Assembly: GCA_964514175.1 (NCBI GenBank)
Contig: CAZEPQ010000002.1
Span: 1-54,754 of the forward strand
Origin: HGM13006 sp964514175
Lineage (GTDB): Bacteria; Bacillota; Clostridia; Oscillospirales; Oscillospiraceae
Length of the DNA: 54,754 bases
Reading direction: 5' to 3'
Shown: one piece after another, positions 24,298 to 31,912 of the stretch
Layout: every line of letters starts with the position of its first letter
Numbering within the stretch: position 1 is the stretch's first letter
The notes under the pieces: model-generated
Database searches by the model: none
What the model was told of the DNA's origin: nothing
What the model saw: only the letters and a program-made list of their open reading frames with translations
Program-made: the position numbers and the translations under genes

Positions 24298-24600
24298 ATG
24301 AAAGAAATAATTCTAAGCGCCGATGGAGACAGTATTGTATACTCGGTACCCGATGAAGTCGCCAACGATTTAAGAAAATACTGCCTTGGGTTCTGCACCA
24401 AATGGATCAAAACCGGCCCGCAGGCAAAACGTTATCAGATAAAGGGCGGATATTGCTACAACGAATCTGACTTTATCGACTACTTGAACGAATCTGTTTT
24501 TCCGGAACAGAAGTCGGTATTTGTAAAAAATCTGGGCTGGACAGATCTGGGGAACAACCTGCCGCCGGAATACCGGGAGCATCCCTACTTCAATTTCTAA
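24298..24600 (+). CDS. Conserved-looking hypothetical protein
   Basis: 100 residues, no signal peptide or membrane helix. It opens with MKEIILSADGDSIVYSVPDEV, has aromatic and cysteine-rich patches (YCLGFCTKWI, GGYCYNESDF) and ends EHPYFNF. I do not recognise the family. The 19 bases around its start, CGGAGAATAAACCATGAAA, are repeated exactly at the start of the next gene. Base composition is a little richer in A+T than the neighbouring rlmD, which is consistent with later arrival. Confidence 0.7.
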   Translation: MKEIILSADGDSIVYSVPDEVANDLRKYCLGFCTKWIKTGPQAKRYQIKGGYCYNESDFIDYLNESVFPEQKSVFVKNLGWTDLGNNLPPEYREHPYFNF

Positions 24601-24640
24601 AAACCACCGGCTTCTCAGAATCCGTAGCGGAGAATAAACC

Positions 24641-25426
24641 ATGAAACTACCAAGAAGCATACAAGCGCTGATCCAGGATCAGCCCTATACCACCGATTCC
24701 ATCGGCCTATCTGGCTCCCAGGTACTGATCTTTCCCGATTCCGTGCTGAAAATCGAGAAAAACAGCGAAAGCGCCCGAAAATCCGTGGAGATCATGGAAT
24801 GGCTCAGAAATAAGGTCCCTGTCCCAAAGGTTCTGTGCTGTGAATGGGATGAAAGCCATCAATACCTGCTGATGAGCCGCATTCACGGAAAGATGGCCTG
24901 CGACACATATTATCTGGAGCACCCGGAAGCGCTGCTCACACTGCTGGCAGAGGCGCTTCATATGCTCTGGCGTGTGGATATTTCCGGCTGTCCAAGGATC
25001 CGTGATCCCGAAACACAGCTCCGTGAGGCAAGATATCGGGTTGAGAATCATCTTGTAGATATGGAGAACACAGAGCCCACCACCTTCGGCCCCGGCGGCT
25101 TCCGGGACCCGGAGGAATTGCTTTATTGGCTGGAGGAAAATCGTCCGGCCTTTGAGCCGGTCCTCTCCCACGGAGATTTCTGTCTGCCCAACATTTTCTT
25201 TGACAAGTGCGGTCTCAGCGGCCTCATTGATCTGGCCCACACCGGCGTCAGCGACAAGTGGCAGGATGTGGCACTGTGCTACCGCAGTCTCAAGCATAAC
25301 TCTGATGGCTCCTACGGTGGAAAGGTTTATCCTGATTTTCAACCGGAGCAGCTTTTTGAAAAGCTGGGCATTGAGCCGGATTGGGAGAAAATCAGATACT
25401 ATCTGCTGCTGGACGAGCTGTTTTGA
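24641..25426 (+). CDS. APH(3')-like aminoglycoside/small-molecule phosphotransferase
   Basis: 261 residues, the usual APH(3') length. A Gly-rich N-lobe loop GLSGSQVLIF and a Lys in VLKIEK (about 37) fit ATP binding, and KVPVPKVL follows. The catalytic loop is SHGDFCLPNIFF with Asp 179 and Asn 184, and the metal ligand Asp 197 is in GLIDLAHTGVSDKWQD. The ending IEPDWEKIRYYLLLDELF is very like APH(3')-IIIa. Key residues are intact, so it could phosphorylate kanamycin/neomycin-type drugs. The N-lobe is divergent, so the natural substrate may differ. It is not next to a mobile element. Confidence 0.85.
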   Translation: MKLPRSIQALIQDQPYTTDSIGLSGSQVLIFPDSVLKIEKNSESARKSVEIMEWLRNKVPVPKVLCCEWDESHQYLLMSRIHGKMACDTYYLEHPEALLTLLAEALHMLWRVDISGCPRIRDPETQLREARYRVENHLVDMENTEPTTFGPGGFRDPEELLYWLEENRPAFEPVLSHGDFCLPNIFFDKCGLSGLIDLAHTGVSDKWQDVALCYRSLKHNSDGSYGGKVYPDFQPEQLFEKLGIEPDWEKIRYYLLLDELF

Positions 25427-25563
25427 ATGCGATTTTCTTCTGTTGTCTGCCCCAACCGGTAGTTGAGAAGGACATTTTCTGAATTTATGCGGACATTCAA
25501 CCGGCAGTACCTGTTCATATTCATGCCAATACGCTATACTGCGGTTGAAAGGAGGTGCCCGAT

Positions 25564-26172
25564 ATGGATCAAATCAAAATCGGTAAATTAATTGCGTCAT
25601 GCCGAAAGGAACAGGGCATGACGCAGGCAATCCTTGCTGAAAAGCTGGGAATCAGCGACCGGGCAGTATCAAAATGGGAAACCGGAAAATCCATGCCGGA
25701 TTCCGGAATCATGCTGGAACTGTGTGATCTTCTGAAAATAAACGTCAATGAACTCCTGTCGGGCGAAAGAATTATGGCAGAAGCATATGACAAACGGGCA
25801 GAAGAAAACCTTCTGGCAATGAGGCGAGAGGTTGAAGAAAAGAACAGGCAGATGCTTCAGACGGAATACTGGATCGGAGCTCCGGCAACTATAGCAGGAC
25901 TGGTTATGTGTGCCGTAGCCGCATATGTCGAGATGTCGGTGTGGCTCAGGATTTTCCTTATTGTGTTTGCTCTGGTAATGATCGTCGCCGTTGCATTTAT
26001 AGCAGTGGGGATCGAGCAAAAAGCCGGATACTATGAATGCCAGAACTGCCAGCACAAATATGTGCCAACTTACTGGCAGACAAATCTGGCCATGCACTTG
26101 GGTAGAACCAGATATATGAGGTGTCCAGAGTGCGGAAAACGAAGCTGGCAAAAGAAAGTGCTGACTAAATAA
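25564..26172 (+). CDS. XRE-family regulator with two membrane helices and a C-terminal zinc ribbon
   Basis: 202 residues from ATG 25564 behind AAAGGAGG (a GTG at 25555 lies inside the ribosome site). Residues 4-66 are an XRE helix-turn-helix (RKEQGMTQAILAEKLGISDRAVSKWETGKSMPD). A charged linker is followed by two hydrophobic helices at about 103-125 and 130-150. The C-terminus has a zinc ribbon CQNCQHKYVP ... CPECGKRS. Such membrane-tethered XRE proteins may respond to envelope signals, but the ligand is unknown. A possible -10 TATACT lies at 25535-25540 without a good -35. The base composition is more AT-rich than the flanks. Confidence 0.83.
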   Translation: MDQIKIGKLIASCRKEQGMTQAILAEKLGISDRAVSKWETGKSMPDSGIMLELCDLLKINVNELLSGERIMAEAYDKRAEENLLAMRREVEEKNRQMLQTEYWIGAPATIAGLVMCAVAAYVEMSVWLRIFLIVFALVMIVAVAFIAVGIEQKAGYYECQNCQHKYVPTYWQTNLAMHLGRTRYMRCPECGKRSWQKKVLTK

Positions 26173-26176
26173 CGAT

Positions 26177-26212
26177 AAGCTCCCTGCCGCAATTAAAGCG
26201 ACAGGGAGCTTT
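26177..26212. terminator. Bidirectional terminator, XRE gene / sdaAA
   Basis: The stem AAGCTCCCTGCCGC (26177-26190) pairs with GCGACAGGGAGCTT (26198-26211) apart from one mismatch and is followed by T-rich sequence. It lies between convergent genes. Confidence 0.8.
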
Positions 26213-26224
26213 CTCAATCTAAAA

Positions 26225-27094
26225 TCAAGCTCTCAGCTTATTCACGATTTTCTGTGCCGAGGGGGTAATGGCAAGGCCCTCCTGGCTGGTCTCCCGCAGG
26301 CAGGTCGGCAGCAGCTTTCCAATGCGGCGCATGGAATCAATGACCTCGTCCGGGGTCACGGCACTGCGTACCCCCGCCATAGCCATCTGAGAAGCTACCA
26401 CGGCGTTGACCGCACCGGAGGCATTCCGTTTGATGCAGGGCACCTCCACCAGTCCCGCCACCGGGTCACAGGTCAGCCCCAGCAGACTCTTCATAGCCAG
26501 TGCCGCTGCGTGGGTGATCTCCTCCGAGCCGCCGCCCTCCAGATAGGCCAGGGCACCGGCTGCCATGGAGGATGCCGCACCGATCTCCGCCTGACAGCCA
26601 CCTTCCGCCCCGGCAATGCTGGCAGATGCCGCAATGACCGTGCCGATTCCCGCAGAGACAAACAATGCCTCCACCATTTCGTCCTCCGTCACTTCCCGGA
26701 CCTGCTCGTAACTCAGCAGCACCGCGGGGATCACACCGCAGGAGCCAGCCGTGGGCGCTGCCACAATGCGCTTCATGCAGGCGTTGGACTCCGCCATTTT
26801 TACCGCTTTTTCCATAACCGCAGTGAGATAGTCCCCCAGAAGGCGGCTTTCTCTTTTTGCGTATTGGGTCAGCTTTTCTCCATCTCCCCCCGCCATACCG
26901 CTGGGGGATTTTAACGTGGGGTCATATTCCCGGTCCGCAGCCTTCATAGCCCGGTACATGCCCCGCATGGTCTCAAAGGAATCCTCCGGGGTCACATCCC
27001 GCTCCCGGCAATCATCCTCCTGGATCACCTGCCAAAAGGGCTTCTCCTGCCACTGGGACAGCGCCACGATCTCCGCAAGGGTGGAAAAACTCAT
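26225..27094 (-). CDS. sdaAA: L-serine dehydratase, iron-sulfur-dependent, alpha subunit
   Basis: 289 residues. The family blocks are CMKRIVAAPTAGSCGVIPA, GAEGGCQAEIGAASSMAA, LTCDPVAGLVEVPCIKRN and the late conserved arm. Cysteines in these blocks hold the [4Fe-4S] cluster that binds serine and removes water, giving pyruvate and ammonia. Its ATG overlaps the sdaAB stop by 4 bases (ATGA), the usual order beta then alpha. The products feed fermentation and nitrogen supply. Confidence 0.96.
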   Translation of the reverse strand: MSFSTLAEIVALSQWQEKPFWQVIQEDDCRERDVTPEDSFETMRGMYRAMKAADREYDPTLKSPSGMAGGDGEKLTQYAKRESRLLGDYLTAVMEKAVKMAESNACMKRIVAAPTAGSCGVIPAVLLSYEQVREVTEDEMVEALFVSAGIGTVIAASASIAGAEGGCQAEIGAASSMAAGALAYLEGGGSEEITHAAALAMKSLLGLTCDPVAGLVEVPCIKRNASGAVNAVVASQMAMAGVRSAVTPDEVIDSMRRIGKLLPTCLRETSQEGLAITPSAQKIVNKLRA

Positions 27095-27762
27095 GCTTCT
27101 TCCTCCTTCAGACTGTAGTAGGTCACCCGGTCGATGCCCTCAAGATTTTTCAGCCAGTCGATCACGGACTGGGGCACCTCGTCGTCACACTCAATAACCA
27201 TCAGGGCACTGCCGCCCCGGGACACGCGACCAAGCTGCATGGTGGCAATGTTCACCTTTTTTGCAGACAGGACGCCGCTGACCTCCGCCACATAACCGGG
27301 TCGGTCCTGATTATGAACCATCAGGGTGGGTTTTTCCCCGGAAAAGCCCGCCGCCATCCCGTCAATGGATGCAATACTGATGCGGCTGCCGCCGATGGAT
27401 TCTCCCACCACTTCCATATACTTTCCGCCGAAGCCGGTGAGCTTCAGCAGCACAGAATTGGGGTGGGCATCCTTCAAATCCGCCTCACCCAACACAAATT
27501 CCATCCCGGCCTCTTCGGCGATCTCAAAGCTGTGGGGGATCCGGCGGTCATCGGGCTGCATCCCAAGAAGTCCCGCCACCAGTGCAAGCTGGGTGCCGTG
27601 GCCCTTGCCGGTAGCCAGGAAGGAACCATAGAGCAAGATCTCCGCTTTTTTGACCTTTTCTCCCAACAACTTTCTGGCCACATAGCCTATCTTCACGGCT
27701 CCGGCAGTGTGGGAACTGGAGGGCCCCACCATCACCGGACCTAAAATATCAAACAAATTCAT
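27091..27762 (-). CDS. sdaAB: L-serine dehydratase, iron-sulfur-dependent, beta subunit
   Basis: 223 residues from ATG 27760-27762 behind AAAGGAG. The N-terminal part MNLFDILGPVMVGPSSSHTAG is the family start, followed by GSFLATGKGHGT and DAHPNSVLL. The C-terminal about 75 residues form an ACT domain (VHNQDRPGYVAEVSGVLSAKKVNIATM), usually for serine-linked regulation. The frame extending to 27813 lacks a better ribosome site. Confidence 0.95.
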   Translation of the reverse strand: MNLFDILGPVMVGPSSSHTAGAVKIGYVARKLLGEKVKKAEILLYGSFLATGKGHGTQLALVAGLLGMQPDDRRIPHSFEIAEEAGMEFVLGEADLKDAHPNSVLLKLTGFGGKYMEVVGESIGGSRISIASIDGMAAGFSGEKPTLMVHNQDRPGYVAEVSGVLSAKKVNIATMQLGRVSRGGSALMVIECDDEVPQSVIDWLKNLEGIDRVTYYSLKEEEA

Positions 27763-27833
27763 GCTGCGACTCCTTTCGCATGGATATATTGATTTTAGCA
27801 CAGACGATGCCACAATGTAAAGTACCTCAGTGG

Positions 27834-27862
27834 TTGACAGTCTACCGGGGAAGGGGTATATT
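27834..27862 (+). promoter_or_regulatory. Promoter of the HgdB/BcrAD-related gene
   Basis: Consensus TTGACA (27834-27839) and TATATT (27857-27862) are 17 bases apart. Confidence 0.82.
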
Positions 27863-27886
27863 GGTCATAGAAAGGGGGTCGTACGC

Positions 27887-29101
27887 ATGTATCACATTCA
27901 CGAGGACCAGGATCGGGAAAAATATGTTCTCTTGGTACCCGCCATGCTGGACGACCATTTCCCTTTGCTGAAATATGCCCTGTATTCCAAAGATTTTCGT
28001 CCCGTTATTCTGGAAAATGAGGACGGCATCGTAGATCTGGGGCTGAAATACGTCAACAATGACATGTGCTATCCCTGCATTTTGAATGTAGGGCAGATGA
28101 TCGCCGCTCTCCAGTCCGGAGCGTATCCCCTGGATCGGACCTGCCTGCTGATGCCCACCGTGGGCGATTCCTGCCGGGGCTCCAACTACATCAGTGCCCT
28201 TCGGAAAGCTGTGAAAGCCGCCGGATTCCCCCAGGTTCGGGTGCTGTCCATGAATCTTAGGGGGCTGGAAAAGGGCAATTGTGTGCCCATTCGTCTCAGC
28301 ATGGTCCATCGTGCCCTGTTCGCCATGTTCTATGGCGACATGCTGATGATCCTGGCCAATCAGCTTCGCCCCTATGAACAGGAGTCCGGCGCCGTGGAGA
28401 ACTGCCGAAAAAAGTGGTTTGACCGTCTGGGAAATGACCTAAAAACCGGAAAACACCTGACCATCGGGCACTTAAAGCGGAACTTCAAAGAAATCGCTGC
28501 CGATTTTTCCGCCATCCCCCTGACCGGGGAGAAAAAGCAGCGTATCGGCCTCCTGGGAGATATATATACGAAATACTGCCACCTGGGCAACTGGAGCATT
28601 GTGGAGTTTCTGGAGCAGTCCGGCTGCGAAAGCTACACCGGCGGCCTTTCCTGGTACGTTCTTTATTACATCGACTCCCATTGCCCAGAGGACAACCCCA
28701 TTATGGAAAAGCTCTATGCCCTAGTGGGCAAAGCTTTGCTGCATCTGCAAAAAGCAATGATTGCCGCCCTGGAGGAGCATGATTTTTACTGCACCCGGAA
28801 TTTTGTGACCATGAAGCATGAGGCCGCGGACTACGTCAGCTTTGGGGTTACTGTAGGAGACGGCTGGCTGCTAGGCACCGAGGCCGTGGGCATGGTGAAG
28901 CACGGCTGCCCCAAGGTACTGGCCATCCATCCCTTTGGCTGTCTGCCGGGACATGTCTGCGGCAAGGGCTTTTATCCCATTCTGAACCGAAAGCTGCCGG
29001 AGGGCCAGATCATTGCCGTGGATGTAGACTCCAGCGGCTCCCAGGTCAGCCTCTATAACCGGGCAAAAATACTGATGGATTTCCCCTTGAGAAAGGAATA
29101 A
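27887..29101 (+). CDS. Acyl-CoA dehydratase activase-related (HgdB/BcrAD-like, COG3581-type) protein
   Basis: 404 residues from ATG 27887 behind AAAGGGGG. The N-terminal block YVLLVPAMLDDHFPLLKYAL, then NNDMCYPCILNVGQMIA, PTVGDSCRGSNYI and HPFGCLPGHVCGKG, match the C-terminal part of large BcrA/BadFG-type proteins that usually carry the activase and this domain together. Here it stands alone, without the ATPase activase part. Conserved Cys residues suggest an iron-sulfur site. The role is not defined; an activase or dehydratase partner is not visible in the window. Confidence 0.78.
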   Translation: MYHIHEDQDREKYVLLVPAMLDDHFPLLKYALYSKDFRPVILENEDGIVDLGLKYVNNDMCYPCILNVGQMIAALQSGAYPLDRTCLLMPTVGDSCRGSNYISALRKAVKAAGFPQVRVLSMNLRGLEKGNCVPIRLSMVHRALFAMFYGDMLMILANQLRPYEQESGAVENCRKKWFDRLGNDLKTGKHLTIGHLKRNFKEIAADFSAIPLTGEKKQRIGLLGDIYTKYCHLGNWSIVEFLEQSGCESYTGGLSWYVLYYIDSHCPEDNPIMEKLYALVGKALLHLQKAMIAALEEHDFYCTRNFVTMKHEAADYVSFGVTVGDGWLLGTEAVGMVKHGCPKVLAIHPFGCLPGHVCGKGFYPILNRKLPEGQIIAVDVDSSGSQVSLYNRAKILMDFPLRKE

Positions 29102-29108
29102 CCTGCCG

Positions 29109-29137
29109 TTGACATGGGGAAATTCCCGAGTTATCAT
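29109..29137 (+). promoter_or_regulatory. Promoter of the AEC carrier gene with palindromic spacer
   Basis: TTGACA (29109-29114) and TATCAT (29132-29137) are 17 bases apart. The spacer contains the inverted repeat GGGAAATTCCC (29117-29127), a possible operator. Confidence 0.65.
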
Positions 29138-29150
29138 AAAAGAAAAGTAT

Positions 29151-29183
29151 CGCATTTGCGTCAAAAGGCGCAAATGCGAATTT
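29151..29183 (+). terminator. Terminator-like hairpin in the AEC leader
   Basis: A perfect 10-bp stem (29151-29160 with 29169-29178) with an 8-base loop is followed by AATTTTTC. It ends the preceding gene's transcript, or acts on the AEC transcript, which would start only about 7 bases before it. Confidence 0.7.
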
Positions 29184-29195
29184 TTCGGAGGCATT

Positions 29196-30140
29196 ATGGA
29201 TCAATTTTTTATTGTGCTGACACAGATCGGCATTTTTCTAATTTTAATTCTTGTAGGCATCATCACCGTGAAATGCGGCATACTGGATGACCGTTCCCTG
29301 GTCAGCGTATCCAAGCTGGTCATGCGGGTAGCCCTGCCGGCCTATATCTTTATCAACACCGTGGAGGGTTCCACCCGGGAAGGGCTGTTTTCCAGTCTGC
29401 TGATGATCCCCCTCACAGTTGTAATGTATCTTTTGCTGTTCTTCCTCAGCAAGCTTCTGGTGAAGGTTTTCCATCTGCAAGGGAACCGACAGAAGGTATT
29501 TCGGGCAGTTGCCACCTTCGGCAATGTGGGCTTTATGGGCATTCCCCTGGTGGTGGAGCTGTATCCCGACACAGCCCTGATTTACATCTCCCTGTTTACC
29601 ATTCTGGATCAGTGCCTGTTCTGGACCTACGGCGTCAGCCTCACCAAGCCTGCGGATCAGGAAAAGGAAAAGCTTTCCCTGAAGGGGCTGAAAAATCTTC
29701 TGAGTCCCGCTCTGGTAGCCATCCTGCTGGGCACTGTACTGGTACTTCTGGGGATACACCTTCCCAACGTGGTGACCTCCGCCCTCAGCAAGCTGGGCTC
29801 CGCCAGCATGCCACTGTCTCTCATCTATGTAGGCGGTATGCTGTGCATGACGGATGTACGACAGGTCCTCCGCTGCTACGAGCTGTATGCGGAGATCCTG
29901 CTCAAAATGCTGATCCTGCCTCTGGTGTTCTTCTTTTTCATGCATCTGTGCGGTGTTCCCGCCGACATGGCCGGAACGGTCACTTTCCTGACTGCCCTGC
30001 CAGCCATCTCCACGGTGCCTATGCTGTCGAAAAACAACGGCTCCGACGGAGAATATGCCCTCTGTGCTGTCATGCTGACCACCATGGCCTCCCTCATCAC
30101 CCTACCGCTGGTTTCCCTAGGAATCGCTCTGATCGGATAA
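29196..30140 (+). CDS. AEC (auxin efflux carrier) family transporter
   Basis: 314 residues from ATG 29196 behind CGGAGG. About ten membrane helices are visible. FGNVGFMGIPLV is the AEC hallmark in the N-terminal half, and LPAISTVPMLSKNNG, with its broken helix, is the matching block in the C-terminal half. Such carriers move organic acids (malate, malonate) or other small anions by facilitated transport, but the substrate cannot be read. No permease partner is needed. A terminator follows. Confidence 0.88.
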   Translation: MDQFFIVLTQIGIFLILILVGIITVKCGILDDRSLVSVSKLVMRVALPAYIFINTVEGSTREGLFSSLLMIPLTVVMYLLLFFLSKLLVKVFHLQGNRQKVFRAVATFGNVGFMGIPLVVELYPDTALIYISLFTILDQCLFWTYGVSLTKPADQEKEKLSLKGLKNLLSPALVAILLGTVLVLLGIHLPNVVTSALSKLGSASMPLSLIYVGGMLCMTDVRQVLRCYELYAEILLKMLILPLVFFFFMHLCGVPADMAGTVTFLTALPAISTVPMLSKNNGSDGEYALCAVMLTTMASLITLPLVSLGIALIG

Positions 30141-30178
30141 AAAATCCCTGCTCCGCGGTGGACGGAGCAGGGATTTTT
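30141..30178. terminator. Bidirectional terminator, AEC / AlsT
   Basis: A perfect 15-bp stem (30141-30155 with 30163-30177) has T-runs on both strands. It lies between the convergent carrier genes. Confidence 0.93.
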
Positions 30179-30182
30179 TCAT

Positions 30183-31571
30183 TTACCGTTTTTCTTCTTT
30201 GTGTTCTTTTACCAGTTTCACCACAGTTCCACTGAGCAGGAACAGGGCAATCAGGTTAGGAATTGCCATCAGGCCGTTGCAGGTATCCGCAATGCCCCAC
30301 AGCAGACCCAGATCCGCAGTGGCACCCAGAATTGCCACAAGGGAATAAACGATCATAAACGCCTTATTGGCCTTGCTTCCCACGATGAACTCCAGGCATC
30401 TGGTACCGTAGAGACCCCAGCCGATAATGGTGGAGAATGCGAAGCAGCACATTGCCACAGCGGTGAAGATGGTGACCCAGTTACCATATGTAGCAACAAA
30501 GCCGCTGATGGTCAGCTCTGCACCGGCGGTGACGCCGTAGTTGATTGCAGGCGCACCCAGCAGGATCGTCAGCGCAGTCAGTGTGCATATAATAATGGTA
30601 TCGCAGAAAACTTCAAAGATGCCGAAATAGCCCTGAGTCACCGGAGACTTGGTATCGGAAGCAGCATGGGCAATGGAGCCGGTACCAAGACCTGCCTCAT
30701 TGGAGAAAATACCACGGGAAACGCCCCGGCGCATGCTGATGAACATGCTGCCCACCACGCCGCCGGTAAAGCCTGCGGGGGTGAACGCACCGGCGAAAAT
30801 GCTCTTGAACACAGCAGGGATCTCAGAAACATTGAGGATGATAACGCCTACGCCAAGGACCACATACAGCACAGCCATAAAGGGAACCAGCTTCTCTGTA
30901 ACCTTGCCGATACGCTTGACGCCGCCCAGCAGTACCATGGCAACCATGATGGCGATAAAGATACCCAGTACCAGATTGACGCCAAACACGGAATCCTGGG
31001 AAAGCAAGCCGAAGCTCTGCAATGCTGTGTTGATGGAGGTGGTGATGGTGTTGACCTGAGTGGCATTGCCGGTGCCGAACACGGTCAGAACACCCAGCGC
31101 GGCGTAGAGATAGGCAAGGAAATGCCACTTCTTGCTGAGGCCGTTTTTAATGTAGTACATGGGGCCGCCTACCCAGTCGCCTTCGGTGTTGCGCTCACGG
31201 AAATTAACAGCCAGAGTCACTTCCGCAAACTTGGTACACATACCCAAAAGGGCACTGATCCACATCCAGAACACCGCACCGGGGCCGCCCAGAGCAATGG
31301 CACCTGCCACACCGGCAATGTTGCCGGTACCCACCGTGGCGGAAAGGGCTGTACACACCGCCTGGAAGGGGGTCACAGATCCGTCGCCCGCATTTTCCTT
31401 CTTGAACATACGACCAATGGTTTCCTTCATGGCACGACCAAATTTACGGAACTGAATAAATCCGGTCCGGCAGCTTAGCCAAATACCTACGCCGATGATG
31501 CAGATCATTGCCGGGACGCCCCAGACAAAATTATTTACTACATCATTGATCATTTCAATTGTTTGCAGCAT
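30183..31571 (-). CDS. alsT: Alanine/glycine:cation symporter (AGCS family, AlsT type)
   Basis: 462 residues with about 11 membrane helices. Family blocks include TALSATVGTGNIAGVAGAIA, GGPGAVFWMW, GGPMYYIKNG, RGVSRGIFSNEAGLGTGSIA and TIIGWGLYGTRC. The family imports D/L-alanine or glycine with Na+ or H+. The exact substrate is inferred. The promoter-operator region at 31611-31629 contains a perfect TCACAAATTGTGA palindrome. Confidence 0.93.
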   Translation of the reverse strand: MLQTIEMINDVVNNFVWGVPAMICIIGVGIWLSCRTGFIQFRKFGRAMKETIGRMFKKENAGDGSVTPFQAVCTALSATVGTGNIAGVAGAIALGGPGAVFWMWISALLGMCTKFAEVTLAVNFRERNTEGDWVGGPMYYIKNGLSKKWHFLAYLYAALGVLTVFGTGNATQVNTITTSINTALQSFGLLSQDSVFGVNLVLGIFIAIMVAMVLLGGVKRIGKVTEKLVPFMAVLYVVLGVGVIILNVSEIPAVFKSIFAGAFTPAGFTGGVVGSMFISMRRGVSRGIFSNEAGLGTGSIAHAASDTKSPVTQGYFGIFEVFCDTIIICTLTALTILLGAPAINYGVTAGAELTISGFVATYGNWVTIFTAVAMCCFAFSTIIGWGLYGTRCLEFIVGSKANKAFMIVYSLVAILGATADLGLLWGIADTCNGLMAIPNLIALFLLSGTVVKLVKEHKEEKR

Positions 31572-31610
31572 ACTTTTACTCCTTTACTCCCTATTGAAAA
31601 AGTTGAATTG

Positions 31611-31629
31611 ATTATATCACAAATTGTGA
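31611..31629 (-). promoter_or_regulatory. -10 element and palindromic operator of alsT
   Basis: A TATAAT on the minus strand (31611-31616) is followed upstream by TCACAAATTGTGA (31617-31629), a perfect inverted repeat with one central base. No good -35 is seen, as expected for an activator-dependent or repressed promoter. Confidence 0.6.
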
Positions 31630-31823
31630 CGGTTTTACACCATAAATCGCTGTAAAAAATACTTTATTTGCATAAAGAGCTGCAAAAAATTCTTCACATT
31701 TTAGGTGTACGCACACCAGAGACATTTGTTCGCATTTTTGTCTTTGTCCAAAAAACATGCAAGTTCACTTTTTCTAGGATGCAAAAATATTCGAAAAAAC
31801 TCCGGTTCTGCGGAAAAAAACAG

Positions 31824-31852
31824 TTGATTTTTGCAAGTCGCATGCGTATAAT
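31824..31852 (+). promoter_or_regulatory. Promoter of the livJHMGF operon
   Basis: TTGATT (31824-31829) and TATAAT (31847-31852) are 17 bases apart. A small TTCGCC/GGCGAA hairpin follows near 31868-31886 in the leader. The rest of the gap from 31630 to 31823 is AT-rich with no gene. Confidence 0.78.
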
Positions 31853-31912
31853 GACTGTATCCTTTCATTCGCCTTTGTGGGCGAAAATCCAATATAGTGA
31901 GGAGTAAGAAAG

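Noticed and set aside
30201..31478. 425-codon plus-strand frame opposite alsT
   Set aside because: His/Asp/Gln-rich shadow; alsT is clear on the other strand and has a terminator at its end.
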